DNA of 64,000 nucleotides, taken from positions 19,432,244 to 19,496,243 of the forward strand of contig JALJCS010000004.1 of assembly GCA_023055355.1 (NCBI GenBank), read 5' to 3'. A model generated the notes under the pieces. The model saw only the letters and a list, made by a program, of their open reading frames with translations. It ran no database searches and had not been told where the DNA came from. Below, one piece after another: positions 54,001 to 64,000 of the stretch; positions within the stretch are counted from its first letter, which is position 1, and each line of letters starts with the position of its first letter. Source of the stretch: Agelaius tricolor. Its lineage: Eukaryota > Chordata > Aves > Passeriformes > Icteridae. Both the position numbers and the translations under genes were made by a program.

Positions 54001-54730
54001 TCACACAACATGCTCATTAAACTTTTTACATGTTTAGCATTGAATCAGCCCTATTGCTCCTCATTACTGGAGCAAAAGACATAATGGGTCTCCCTATGCT
54101 CTGAAAAAGCAGTCAACTACTTGCTGTTCTTAAACTCAGTTTAAGAAGGACAATAAAGGTCTCAGTTGAGAATCCTCTGAGCAGGGACTCCGTGGCTTTC
54201 ACATACAAGAGGGTATGGCTCCTCTGCTTTTGCTAAAAGCTAAGTCCCTTGTTAGTCCCTTGTTAAAGGAAGGGTTAAAAGCCGACATTCAGGCTTGGGT
54301 GCTTACCTCTTGTGAAGTTCTTCCTCTTGCTTTTGCTTGGTATTTACTTTTGATTATTCTGAGATTAATGCCTGCAAGAGCTGATAAGTGCTATCAGTTG
54401 CTCCTCAAACGATCATTGATGGGACATCTATTTACATCTCTCCCCTGAGAATGGTCCCTTTGATTGGCTTTAACAGCTGATACCTTTAACTTAAGTACCT
54501 GTGAGATGTCAGAGAACTTTTCAAGTATGTTGAAAAACCTTATGTTTTCAAATTTACATACCTACTCATTAACCATTTTATTTTCTTGATTTTATTTCTT
54601 TTAAGAACTGACATCGGAAACAGAGGAAATTATCAGACTGTATTCTAATGGTTTAAGATTACAGCAAACAGTGTTTTCAGTCACTTGCCTGCTCGCCATC
54701 CTCTGGAGTTCTGCTAGCTGGCAGCTGTGA
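51057..54730 (+). CDS. CFC1: EGF-CFC family co-receptor, cryptic/cripto (CFC1), 6 coding exons, 199 aa
   Basis: Family members are GPI-anchored or shed extracellular co-receptors for Nodal and Vg1/GDF1-type ligands with ALK4, acting in mesoderm induction and left-right patterning. Coding exons: 51057-51079, 51235-51284, 51417-51593, 52462-52576, 52681-52790, 54606-54730 (600 nt with TGA). All introns are GT-AG and phases join. Residues 1-24 form a signal peptide ([13 protein letters not shown]...) close to mammalian cryptic. N39 and N61 lie in N-glycosylation sequons. The EGF-like domain has C91, C92, C98, C104, C106 and C115; adjacent C91-C92 is the family's missing A loop, and T97 in CQNGGTC fits the O-fucose site. 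The CFC domain has C124, C137, C140, C142, C149 and C158; H129 and W132 match the ALK4-contact pair of cripto. Residues 181-195 are hydrophobic after a small-residue S172-N173-G174 patch, fitting GPI attachment. The start at 51057 has A at -3. Birds may hold one co-orthologue of mammalian CFC1 and TDGF1, so the symbol is less sure than the family. Confidence 0.95.
53915..53938. repeat. Poly(A) run in CFC1 intron 5
   Basis: A run of 24 A inside the 1.8 kb last intron. No SINE or retrocopy body is visible before it. Confidence 0.9.
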
Positions 54731-55095
54731 AACTGGACAAGGGGAAATACTCAGGGTTGATGGAACCCTCACCATGAATCATACATTTCTTCTATGAGCT
54801 ACAGAAGACTCTTCTACCTGCATGTTGGAGGCAGATTAAGATGTATTAGTTAATGCTGAAATACCTGGGTTATTATAAATTGAGATTATATGAATATGAA
54901 GTATTTATTATTATAATATTATATTAATACTGCTATCAATGTCTGATTCTAACGATTCTTTATTTTCAAAATACTGCTCTTCCAGTGGAAGCAACCCCCC
55001 CAATATTATATGCCTGAAGTATTGTAAGTTATAGTAATTTCTTTTGTACACAGTACAACTCTTATAAAAAATAAAACCTATTTCATTTCTGAAAA
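54731..55095 (+). other. CFC1: Probable 3' UTR of CFC1 with polyadenylation signal
   Basis: The stop codon at 54728-54730 is followed by about 340 nt of AT-rich sequence to a canonical AATAAA at 55070-55075. A T-rich downstream element (about 55097-55120) follows, so cleavage near 55085-55095 is likely. The end point is inferred. Confidence 0.65.
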
Positions 55096-58000
55096 CTTTT
55101 TGTTTAATTTTATTTAAACTTGAAAATTCTTATCTACCATTTGTCATTATATTTTATCTTGTAAGAAAAGCACAGGGTAGAATGAGCAAACAGTAATTTG
55201 ACACCATAAGGAGGGGTTTAAGAGTAGATATCTTTCAAGCTCTAATATAAAGAATTGTAAAAGTTACATAGCCTCTCTTCTTTGTCTTTCTTTCTTCTTA
55301 TTTATTACAGCAAAATTGAATATATGCATAATCTGCATGGAAGGAATCTTATGTCTTTTAAGAACACATAAGTGATGGTTATTTTTCTTTTGGGGGTTTA
55401 CTTTATATCCTAGAAATATGAATGTCTCCTTTTTTAAAGTGACAGCAAAGGGCAACTTTGTGTAACTTTTTCTACAGCAATAACCAATTATATATTGATT
55501 TATATATCATTTAAAAATTAGTATATCTAGGCTGTATAATACAAAATGTTTGTAAGTGCACTTTAATGCAAGTTTACGAAGCAGGAACAGGTTTGTTTAG
55601 AAAAAAAATGCAAAGATAAACCTAAAATGTATCTTCATACTTTTGGAGTGGAGGTACCACATGAAAACAATCAGATTCATAATTTCATTGACTAAAAAGA
55701 CACTACTGATAAAGACAATTCTTAATGTCTTTTAAAAATTCAATATATTTAATCCTTAAAATTTTAATCATTTATTTATTTGGTGCTGCTAATCGAGACA
55801 ATCCAGTTCTTAAGGAGAAAAGGATGCAATACCAACAAATGACATAATGTAATGCCTGCCTTTAAATATATGACTACCCAGAATCAGACTTTTATAGAGA
55901 GTCATTGTGTAACAACATATTCATGTTCAATACTGCAAGTATTCAGACTACTCCTTCCCAACTCCAGACTTGTGCTGAGAGACAAGGCTTCTCACACTCC
56001 ACATAAAATACAATTAACTAGAAATGGTCCTTTTGCCATTATTTCACACAAATTGGTCTGTACCCATCAGCCCGTGTTTCCACCGACCATCTTAGGATAT
56101 AAATATATATCAAAGAGAACAGCTGGAGGAAAATAGCCGTGCCTTTATTTAACAGATGCTGAAATTTCAGGAATGCCACTGTGAAATCATCTTGGTTTGC
56201 CATATCATCCAGGTATGCCATAAAGCATACCTGAGAAGTCTGTAAGCAAGACAGCTTGTAATGTCTTCTAATAGTCTTTACTTTTTAAAGGAAAATACAT
56301 AGCACAGTAAAAAATACATCTGAAGTAATATTTATTTTTTATCCCTGTAGAAAATATACAGACCCATTAAAGATTGCAATTAACAAAAGAAAAATGTTTT
56401 AATACAGGTTTTACAACAGAACAGCTATTTCTGTTTCAATAACACTCACAGCAGATTTAATCATGAAAAGCTGAACTGGAATAACTCTCTATGTAGATGA
56501 GCCTATGTGCATGCAAGAGTCACCCGATGAGGCTATTCATTATTGAGTTGGTCTGATTTGCAGAATTAGACCAACTGAAATGTCTAGCAAAAAAAGTATT
56601 TTTCTGCCATACCAAAAGATTAATTCAGGGCATCACATTAGATGCATGGTCCTTTTTTCTACTGTCTCAAAGCATTGCATGGGGAATTTAGATGCATAAG
56701 CAGTTTTAATCATGTCAGTGCAATTTATTACTGACTCTGAATGCCAGAATTTGAAAATTATCTCTGGATGAAAAAAACAGTTTTTGTTTGATTTTAAGAT
56801 AACAGTTTCCTTTCTCTCTATCTTATCTCATTGCATTCTTTTACTGGAAAATCTGAAAATTCTGCTTCAGCATGGTTTTATATCAACCATACTCTGGCAA
56901 AACTACTCCCTCAGTGTCAGTTGTGGATGATGTTCATCTTGTCTTTTTGTCAGAGCTCTGGAATTGGTGAGGCGTAGGTAGAAGTTCAGTCTGCGTTACT
57001 CACATACTTCTGAAGCAGAGGCAGCCACAGGAGTCAAATTAGAAGAAAAACCTATCTCCTTAAGTTAAAGAAAAAGAAGAAGAGCGGAAAATGAAAAAGC
57101 ATGCAGAAGTTGTCCCATGAATAGTCTCATTTGCAAATAAAAATGTAACTTAGAGGGAGGAAAACAGAAAGCACTGAGGAACAAAGGAAAGCATACAGTC
57201 ACAATCTTTGCTTAGGTTAAAACTGTCTCCGCTTTTATCTGTCTCCAGCTGTCTGCAAGAGCAGATAAAAGAAAGCATTATTTTCCTCCCCTGTTACCAT
57301 CTAGGCCTGGCCTCCCTTCTAACAGTGCAATTACAGGCACTTTGCTAAGGTTTGTTTATAGCAAACAGCAATGCTTACTCTTCAGCTTCGTGCTAACTCA
57401 CAGACCACTCTGTCAGACATGGCACATCCCAGCAAAATAGGCATCTGTCGCTGCAAGTTCATGCATGTGCCTTCTCTATACACAGCCACATTTGGGCAGC
57501 GGGAAGGCCCTCAAGGAGAAGTATTTATCGGATGATCCACAGGGCCCCAGAGCCCAAGGTCTTTTCCTCCTTGCAGCTGACTCCAGAACTAAAACAAATG
57601 GTGCTGCCCGCAGCTAGCCTCAGTGGCTTCGCCCTTGCAATTGCTCCAGCCTCCATCACTCCTAGGGGCATGCCACAGCTGATAAGAGCCCAAACCGGGT
57701 AAGAACGTGGGGGAGAGACTGCTTTCTCTGCGGCCAAGAGCCCTGGAGCTGGAGCTCTGCTGCAAGGCACAGACCTGCAGGGGATGCTGCCATCTGCCCT
57801 TAACACACTGCCCATTTTAAAAAGAAGGGATTCGTTTTGCATAAGGCCATGTAGTGCACCAAGGTGCACACTCAAACCTGTAAAAGCTAACTTCCAGGTA
57901 CCAGATACTGAGGAAGTGTCACTTATGTGTCTCTCTGAGTATCTGATGGTTATCTCTTGAGATGACTTTATTCCCATCAAGGAGATACGGTTTCTGTTCC

Positions 58001-58328
58001 CCCTGAGAAGTGTTAATGGTACCTATAGGTGCCAATAGCCTTCTCTCACCTAGAGAGAAACCAGCCAAAACAGAATTAGAAGCAATTTCCCACACTTGTT
58101 GATCCAGAGTTATTTGGGGGTCCTTTTTGTTTTTAATCGGCATATTTGAGATTGCTAACGTTGTATTTTGCTATTCGTCTTTCATTAACTCTCATAGTGT
58201 CAGGTCATTACACCCACAAATTTCATACAGCTGAGCAAATATACAGCAACTTTATATTTTGTCTTCCATCAGTTGGAAGGGTAATATAATACAGCAGGCA
58301 GGCTCATATATTGAGTAACCCTGTGAAT
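55096..58328. other. Intergenic downstream of CFC1
   Basis: AT-rich to about 57.2 kb, then GC-richer (57480-57860). It holds a 13-bp hairpin (56546-56576), an inverted GATA-word pair (57232-57271) and a 151-codon minus-strand frame (57525-57980) with no recognised family; see findings. Confidence 0.5.
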
Positions 58329-58455
58329 TAGAATCACATAATAATAGAATATTCTCAGTTGGAAGGTATCCACAAGGATCATCAAGTCCAACTCCTGTAT
58401 CCACACAGGAGAAGCTAAAAGTTAAAGCATATATTTAGGAGCATTTTCCAAAGTT
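58329..58455 (-). mobile_element. CR1 3'-end fragment
   Basis: GAATCACATAATAATAGAAT is followed by CAGTTGGAAGGTATCCACAA, GGATCATCAAGTCCAACTCC and, further on, GAGCATTTTCCAAA. This is the CR1 3' tail in reverse complement, the same subfamily pattern as the copy at 22000-22112. Confidence 0.85.
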
Positions 58456-61400
58456 ATAGGTGTATATCTTATGGAGACCTATCTAGCTACCCTGCAATCA
58501 TCATCTGTAATTCACTGTCTGCCTCATCTTTTACAGCACAGTCATGTACAAGCATGGGAGACTTAATGACAACACGGCAGCTGTATACTTGCCCTCTGCA
58601 AAATTACCCAGCTTTGTGAGTACTCCTTGTGATTGTAAAGCACCTTCTTGGTCAGAGAAGATATTAAAACCTGTAATTCCCTCCGCATTTGTCTGATTGA
58701 CCTTGCCCTTGGCTTATGCTGCTGTGAGGGTGACTTCTTGATAAGGTCGTGAAGCTGCCATATGTCACTGGAATAAAACCAGATGCCTTATGCATGTTGG
58801 GTCTAGCATTTGTCTTCAGGTACATGTGGGTACAGAAATAGCCTTCATTAGCAGCTGTCTTCATCTGCTGCAACCCAACCATATCTTTACAAAACTACAA
58901 TTTATAATCAAACTGAAGTGAGGCTTCAGTTCAGGTACTATTTGTTTGATAACATTTGGATGAAATGCTGGGAATGTACTATGAGGGCAGAAGCTCTGGT
59001 AAAGTCTCAAAAGCAAACAGCCAGAAAGGCACTGACATTACAGTTAAAGGAAGCACATTGTCCAGCTGAGCCTCCAGCAGCTGGTCCCAAGGACTCAGAT
59101 CTCTTTCTCTGACAGCTGAGATACCTCTCAGAGCTTCACACTTTGTCTGGGGCATAGCTTGTCACCTTTCACTGGCTTTCTGTGAGCAGAAATAGACATT
59201 CAACCTGTGAGGCTCCAAATCAAAGAATTAGGTCTGGCAGGACTATGACAGTCATTTTCAACCCATCCTCACAGAGTTTTCTGTCACTGGACAGCAAACA
59301 GTGCTGATCATTAAATTCCTTTGTGGGCATGGCACATAACATCCTGCATCTCTTACCAGCAATGTGTCTTTCTGCCTGTTCTCCACAATACAATGTTTGT
59401 ATCTTCCCAATAAACAGAAAGATTCCTGTGATCCATCCTACTTGTAAATCATTGCAAAGTGTTATAAACAAGAATAAATCTCATATATGCATATATACAA
59501 GAAAGAAACAAAAGAACAAAGAAACCTTTTTCTCACCAAAGAAACAAATAGCTCTATCTCCTGTGCTGACATAAAAGCTCTTGTCAAATTCTAGGAAGTT
59601 TTGTGGGGAAAATTGTGTTACATGTTTTTGAATCACCAAGATTAGGTCCTTTCAAAAATATGAAAAGGAGTATCAGGAAAAAAAATTAATTAAAGATAAA
59701 GAAGTGGTACAATGCTGAAAAGACACTATTTGCAAAAGCATCTTTATGTACCACAAGCAGAGAGTCAGGATCAAAAATAAAAATTGGTGTCAAAGAACCT
59801 CCCCACCTGACTCTGTACGTGAGTTCTTTTAAAGAGTGTTTCTTGGACAAAAACCTTTCCAAAAAAACCCAAAATATTATCAGACTTGTCAAGTCCTATG
59901 CTTACATGTCAGTCTGGTTCTTCCAAATCCCACATTATGTTTCCTCACCTCAAATTTGTTTAATATAGCATCAGTACTGAAGATACTTCTTGCACAAGAA
60001 GGAAATCTCCTGGAAAACAATGTGCCTATACACCTAATTAGCTTTGAAGGTGTGTTATGGAGGCCATGTGATGTTAAAATGGGTTGAGTTTGGTTTTCCT
60101 CTCTGTTAGGCTGGTGTTGGTTTGCTAAATCATGTCAATAATATTTATGATGCATTTTGGTAACAGAGACAGAAATTTCTTATTGCTTTTAACATCAGTC
60201 CTTAGTGGAAATAAGAAATACTGCAGCATGCTCTTTGCTCTGAGTCTCTGCCTTCCACTATTCTTCACAGAGGCTATACCCCAGCACCCTCTGTGTGGAC
60301 ACTCTCTGTGTGGAAAAAGACTTGTGCAGATGTCCTGTGCAGTATGTCTCCAGCAGTGCAATAACCTGAAACAAAAGCCAATTAAGTTCATTCTTATGTG
60401 TGTTCTTCTTTTATCTGAGCACACATGCTTATCACTAGCTATGCTAACCAGAAACAACTGCAAAAGTTCAACAGTGATAAAATATATGGAGGCCAGACTC
60501 CAGTCCAGCAACTCAGGGAATCACAGAACAGGAAATCAACCATGCAGGTAAAACGAAGTAGTAAATACGAATTCAAGGAGCCAAGTATATATACCCAATG
60601 TTGCAACTTTCTCAAGCAGTTTGAGTAGACAACAGGACCACAGAGGCATATGTCCACTGTCCTCTTTGTTGTTGTGTCATCCACAGTCAGACAGGTCCAT
60701 TCACTTACTCATCCTAAATGTTCTTTTCTCATTCTATTGGCTTAATTCCCAGATCTTTGCTGACAGAGGGATGCAGCAGAGACATGCAGCAAAAGTGAAG
60801 GGGGGGGCACAGTTAGACAAGACAAAACTGGTTATGCAACCACTGCTTTCATGTTAACAGCTTAGTTAGAAAGATTGTCAGTCTTAGCTTCAAAAGGACA
60901 TCAACATGCAGAGACAATGTGAAAACTAAATGCCAGCGGGCAAAAAATCTGCTCCTGAGTTTCCATTATAGTATCTAAGCAGTACAAAATCCCATGGGAA
61001 CAAGAGAAAAAGATCATTATTTACTTGGCAGTAGTGACACCATTAACAGAATATTACATAGCATTTTGTCACCTTCTCTTTGTAAATGATACTGAAATGT
61101 GTAGAAGTTTCAGGAAAAAGAATAGACAGGTATGATTTAACATACAAAAATAGACACTCCAGTGACAGATGTAGCAAATTCAGTTAATTATGAAAGCAAG
61201 AACTATGAGTAACTTGTTCTCCCAGAGGATCACATGGGAAGATACTGAAGCCCATAAATTTATTAAAATGACAGAGCCATTTCTACTGTTTTATGCAGAA
61301 CTACCCCAATGCAGACAGTGTAGCTTTCACCAGGAGATGAAAATGCCAGTGTTAACACCAGTGTTAAGAATTTAGATTCACTTAGTATTTGTAGAAAGGC

Positions 61401-63356
61401 TCTTTGTTAAAAGTCTATCAAGCAAATGAACTGGCACTGTGGCATGAATGTTGGGGAGTGTGTGTACGTGTGTACGTGTCCAGCAAATGAGGGCAGTTCT
61501 GGAGCAGGCTTTGATGTCACAATCAATGGAGGTTCCACAAGTGAAGAAAGAGAAATCCTGAAGAAAACAAGAGAAGAATATGAGGCATTATTAGGTAGCT
61601 GTGGGCTGATTAATTATAAACACTAACATTAAAAGCCATGTACATGAATTGCAATCAGCACCATTGGGTTAAAACGCAGCTATATTATTTGCAGCGTGTA
61701 GTCTCTAATGGGCCTACAAACCCCAACCAAGGCTGAGATTTTTCTGTGTCGGGCACTGTGCAAGTGCACAGGAAGAGTGAACCTGTCCTCAGCAACTGAT
61801 AGACCGATGGATTCTTTTCTTACAGTTAACAGAGTACCTGCCAATGCAGTCTGGCTCCATACTCCAAGACAAATCCTTAGTGTGCACACACACCTACTTC
61901 AGTCATGTTTCATGAGTCCTGTTGGTTTACTGTTTATTTTCCATCTCCTCTGCACTGCTCCTCAATAACAACATCAGCATAAGCACCAGCCACCAGGAGA
62001 TGGCATCATTAGAAGTTAACAACACTGACTTTTAAACTTTGCAGTGAGATACAAGTCTGAGACTGAATATAGCACTAATGACTGAATTCCAGAGCCTCAC
62101 AGTACTGATAAAAACTAACATTCTCAAAGCAAACCATAGCGAGTATTCGAATACAAGGTGTGGATTTCTCAAATGTAATTTTCAAAAGATGAAGCTGCTA
62201 TTATCTGCTGCTTTGGCTACTAACCATGTATCTCTCTGTACGAACTAAGGCTGAGCATATTGTCAACACATAGCGAAGACTGTTCTTACTATGGAATCCA
62301 TGAGAGACAGCTTTTCCTCAGCAATTAAGAAAAAGAAAAATCTTGGGCTGGTAAAAGTAGCATACAATTATACAAATGTTTTCACAGACAACATTTATAA
62401 AAGTTATGGGAAATAATATATAATTGTTTGAGTGGTTTTCATATGATCATTCTACTCATGTTAAATTAAACTTGCAGAAAGTGAATAAGCTTGGTCTGAC
62501 CTACAGCAGGGATGAGTAGTGATTCTTGTATCACTGTGCAAAGTCTTAGAGAAAATGAAATAATTGCCTTTAATCTTACTGTTCTATCAAAGAGACTAAG
62601 GAACTCACTTGCTGGGTTAAGTGTGTCAGAAAGACAAATTATACCAGCTCTGTGTGCATGGATTCTGAGGTGTTGAATACTAATTTTAAAGGAATTTTAT
62701 CAGATAGCCAGATGAAAAGAAGTAACAGGGACTTGTTACTTTTCAAGAGTATATGCTTTCCCTGGCTGCTGGCAATTAAAGTTTGACATCTTTTCAAGAT
62801 AAACATATAAAATGGGCTTGAAAATGTTTGTTTGTAAAATATTCTGGTCTTAGGATACTTTATAGAGTGGAGGTAGGAAAAAAAACTATTGTATTTTGAT
62901 AACATCATTTGGAGGCACCATAAATAAGTACATGATGATAGCTTAATTAAAGTACTTCACAGAACTCAGTCTTATAGATTAATGATAAAGACGAAAATGT
63001 GTCAGTGTGTGAAATAACATTCCCAAGAGATAAATTAGTTATTTGTGGCATTTATTGTTTTTCCTTAACGTTCTCATGCACTGACCTTGATATTCTGCCT
63101 TTGTAATTATCTTAGATATAAAAAAAATATTTCTTTAATAATTCAAAATATACCAGAACAGGCACTGTCATATTGGCTGCCTGGTCTCTTTTACTGTATC
63201 TTTCTGCTCCTGAATACTGATGAGAATTGCTGCTAGGCAAACTGAAGGGTTGCTTTAACCTTATAAAAAGCTATGAGTAAATAGCTCTGCCTGTGAAAAC
63301 ACTTTCAGGAACTAAGAATAAAATAGACTAGTATGTCAGTTATGCCAGTGTATCTC
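58456..63356. other. Intergenic, no gene seen
   Basis: Open frames of up to 139 codons near 60125-60551 overlap on opposite strands and match nothing known; at this AT content such lengths arise by chance. A TG-poor, AT-rich background with no RNA gene or splice-supported exon. Confidence 0.55.
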
Positions 63357-63405
63357 AAATCATAGAATTATTAAGGTGAGGAAAAACAATATGATGCTCT
63401 GGGTG
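63357..63405 (-). mobile_element. Possible short CR1 tail remnant
   Basis: TCATAGAATTATTAAGGTGAG followed by GAAAAACAATATGATG resembles the reverse-complement CR1 tail (CATAGAATCATTAAGGTTGGAAAA-type). It is only about 45 bp long and is diverged. Confidence 0.4.
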
Positions 63406-63580
63406 GTGAACTTTCTTTTAGTGAGTTGAGGAAAGGTCTGTGCTGGATGTCTATTTTGCAGCTTCATGCAATAGCTTTGAGGGTCCAGCTAGGCTAACAC
63501 CATACCTATACACCCATTTAAAAGCAGCACAAAAACCTTCAGGTTTTTATCTGTTCTTCCAAGAATCTTTTTGGTATAAA

Positions 63581-63642
63581 ATATGTAGTGAGACTGTATT
63601 ATACCAATATACGTATTGGTAAAATACAGTCTCACTACGTAT
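63581..63642. repeat. 62-bp near-perfect palindrome (29-bp arms, 4-nt loop)
   Basis: Bases 63581-63609 are the reverse complement of 63614-63642 at 27 of 29 positions, with TACG between them. Nested in it, TTGGTATAA (63571-63579) is mirrored by TTATACCAA (63600-63608), so a second fold competes with the first. Confidence 0.93.
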
Positions 63643-64000
63643 CTGTTTTCTCCTTGCCACAATGCTACCCATTCTTTTCCAAACAGCATAGTCAACTCAT
63701 CTTCAGTTTTGATATGTGAAAGTGTTTCCTGCCCAAAATGCTTCTAGCTGTCCCATGGAGCTGACATGCTCACAGGTCTGTGAAGGATCATCTCCCACAG
63801 AGTGTGCCCTCTCCTACAAATTTGGATTAAGCTCAAAAGATCCAAGATCTGATTTCTATTCCTTCTATAAAGTCACCAAGAAGAGCCAAGAGAGCTGAGC
63901 CTCAGGAACAGCCTGAAGTAGCCAAAGATCAGCTCTAAGAGCCAAAGAGCCAGCTCTAAGAATCGATCAAACAAGAAATTTGAGTAACTCTTCTTTTAAG

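Noticed and set aside
60125..60551. Two frames of 128 and 139 codons on opposite strands
   Set aside because: They overlap almost completely, have no recognisable motif, and no splice or promoter support; most likely chance.
1..64000. CRISPR array, bacterial operon, prophage, tRNA or rRNA
   Set aside because: No regularly spaced repeats, operon-like packed genes, cloverleaf or ribosomal sequence were seen; the intron-containing gene and CR1 elements mark a vertebrate nuclear genome.

Overview
The window looks like a bird (avian) nuclear genome. Two long CR1 non-LTR retrotransposon copies and several CR1 3' tails carry the avian CR1 end motif. A solo LTR belongs to a family I recognise from bird genomes. 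The only protein-coding gene I can support is an intron-containing EGF-CFC gene most like CFC1 (cryptic). The species cannot be fixed from the sequence alone.

Layout: bases 1-1203 are the 3' part of a decayed plus-strand CR1. About 49 kb follow (1.2-50.7 kb) with no coding exon I can defend: AT-rich intergenic DNA, poly(T)/poly(A) runs, two ~110-125 bp GGAA arrays, a TG array, a G-run cluster, diverged CR1 tails, a ~1.09 kb solo LTR (15328-16420) and a second long CR1 on the minus strand (48471-49535). A CpG-rich block (50711-51056) leads straight into the gene.

The gene spans 51057-54730 in six coding exons and encodes 199 residues: signal peptide, variable N-terminal region with two N-glycosylation sequons, EGF-like domain without the A loop, six-cysteine CFC domain, and a hydrophobic tail suited to a GPI anchor. 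All five introns are GT-AG and every phase joins. EGF-CFC proteins are co-receptors for Nodal and Vg1/GDF1-type TGF-beta ligands, acting with ALK4 and type II activin receptors in gastrulation and left-right patterning. A polyadenylation signal lies at 55070. The remaining ~9 kb is again non-coding with CR1 tails and a striking near-perfect 62-bp palindrome at 63581-63642.

I found no CRISPR array, operon, tRNA, rRNA or other unusual multi-gene system. The observations most worth checking are the stacked in-frame splice acceptors at the EGF/CFC junction, an in-frame upstream ATG, an inverted 10-mer pair around the promoter, the palindrome, and paired transcription-factor-like motifs in the flanking intergenic DNA.
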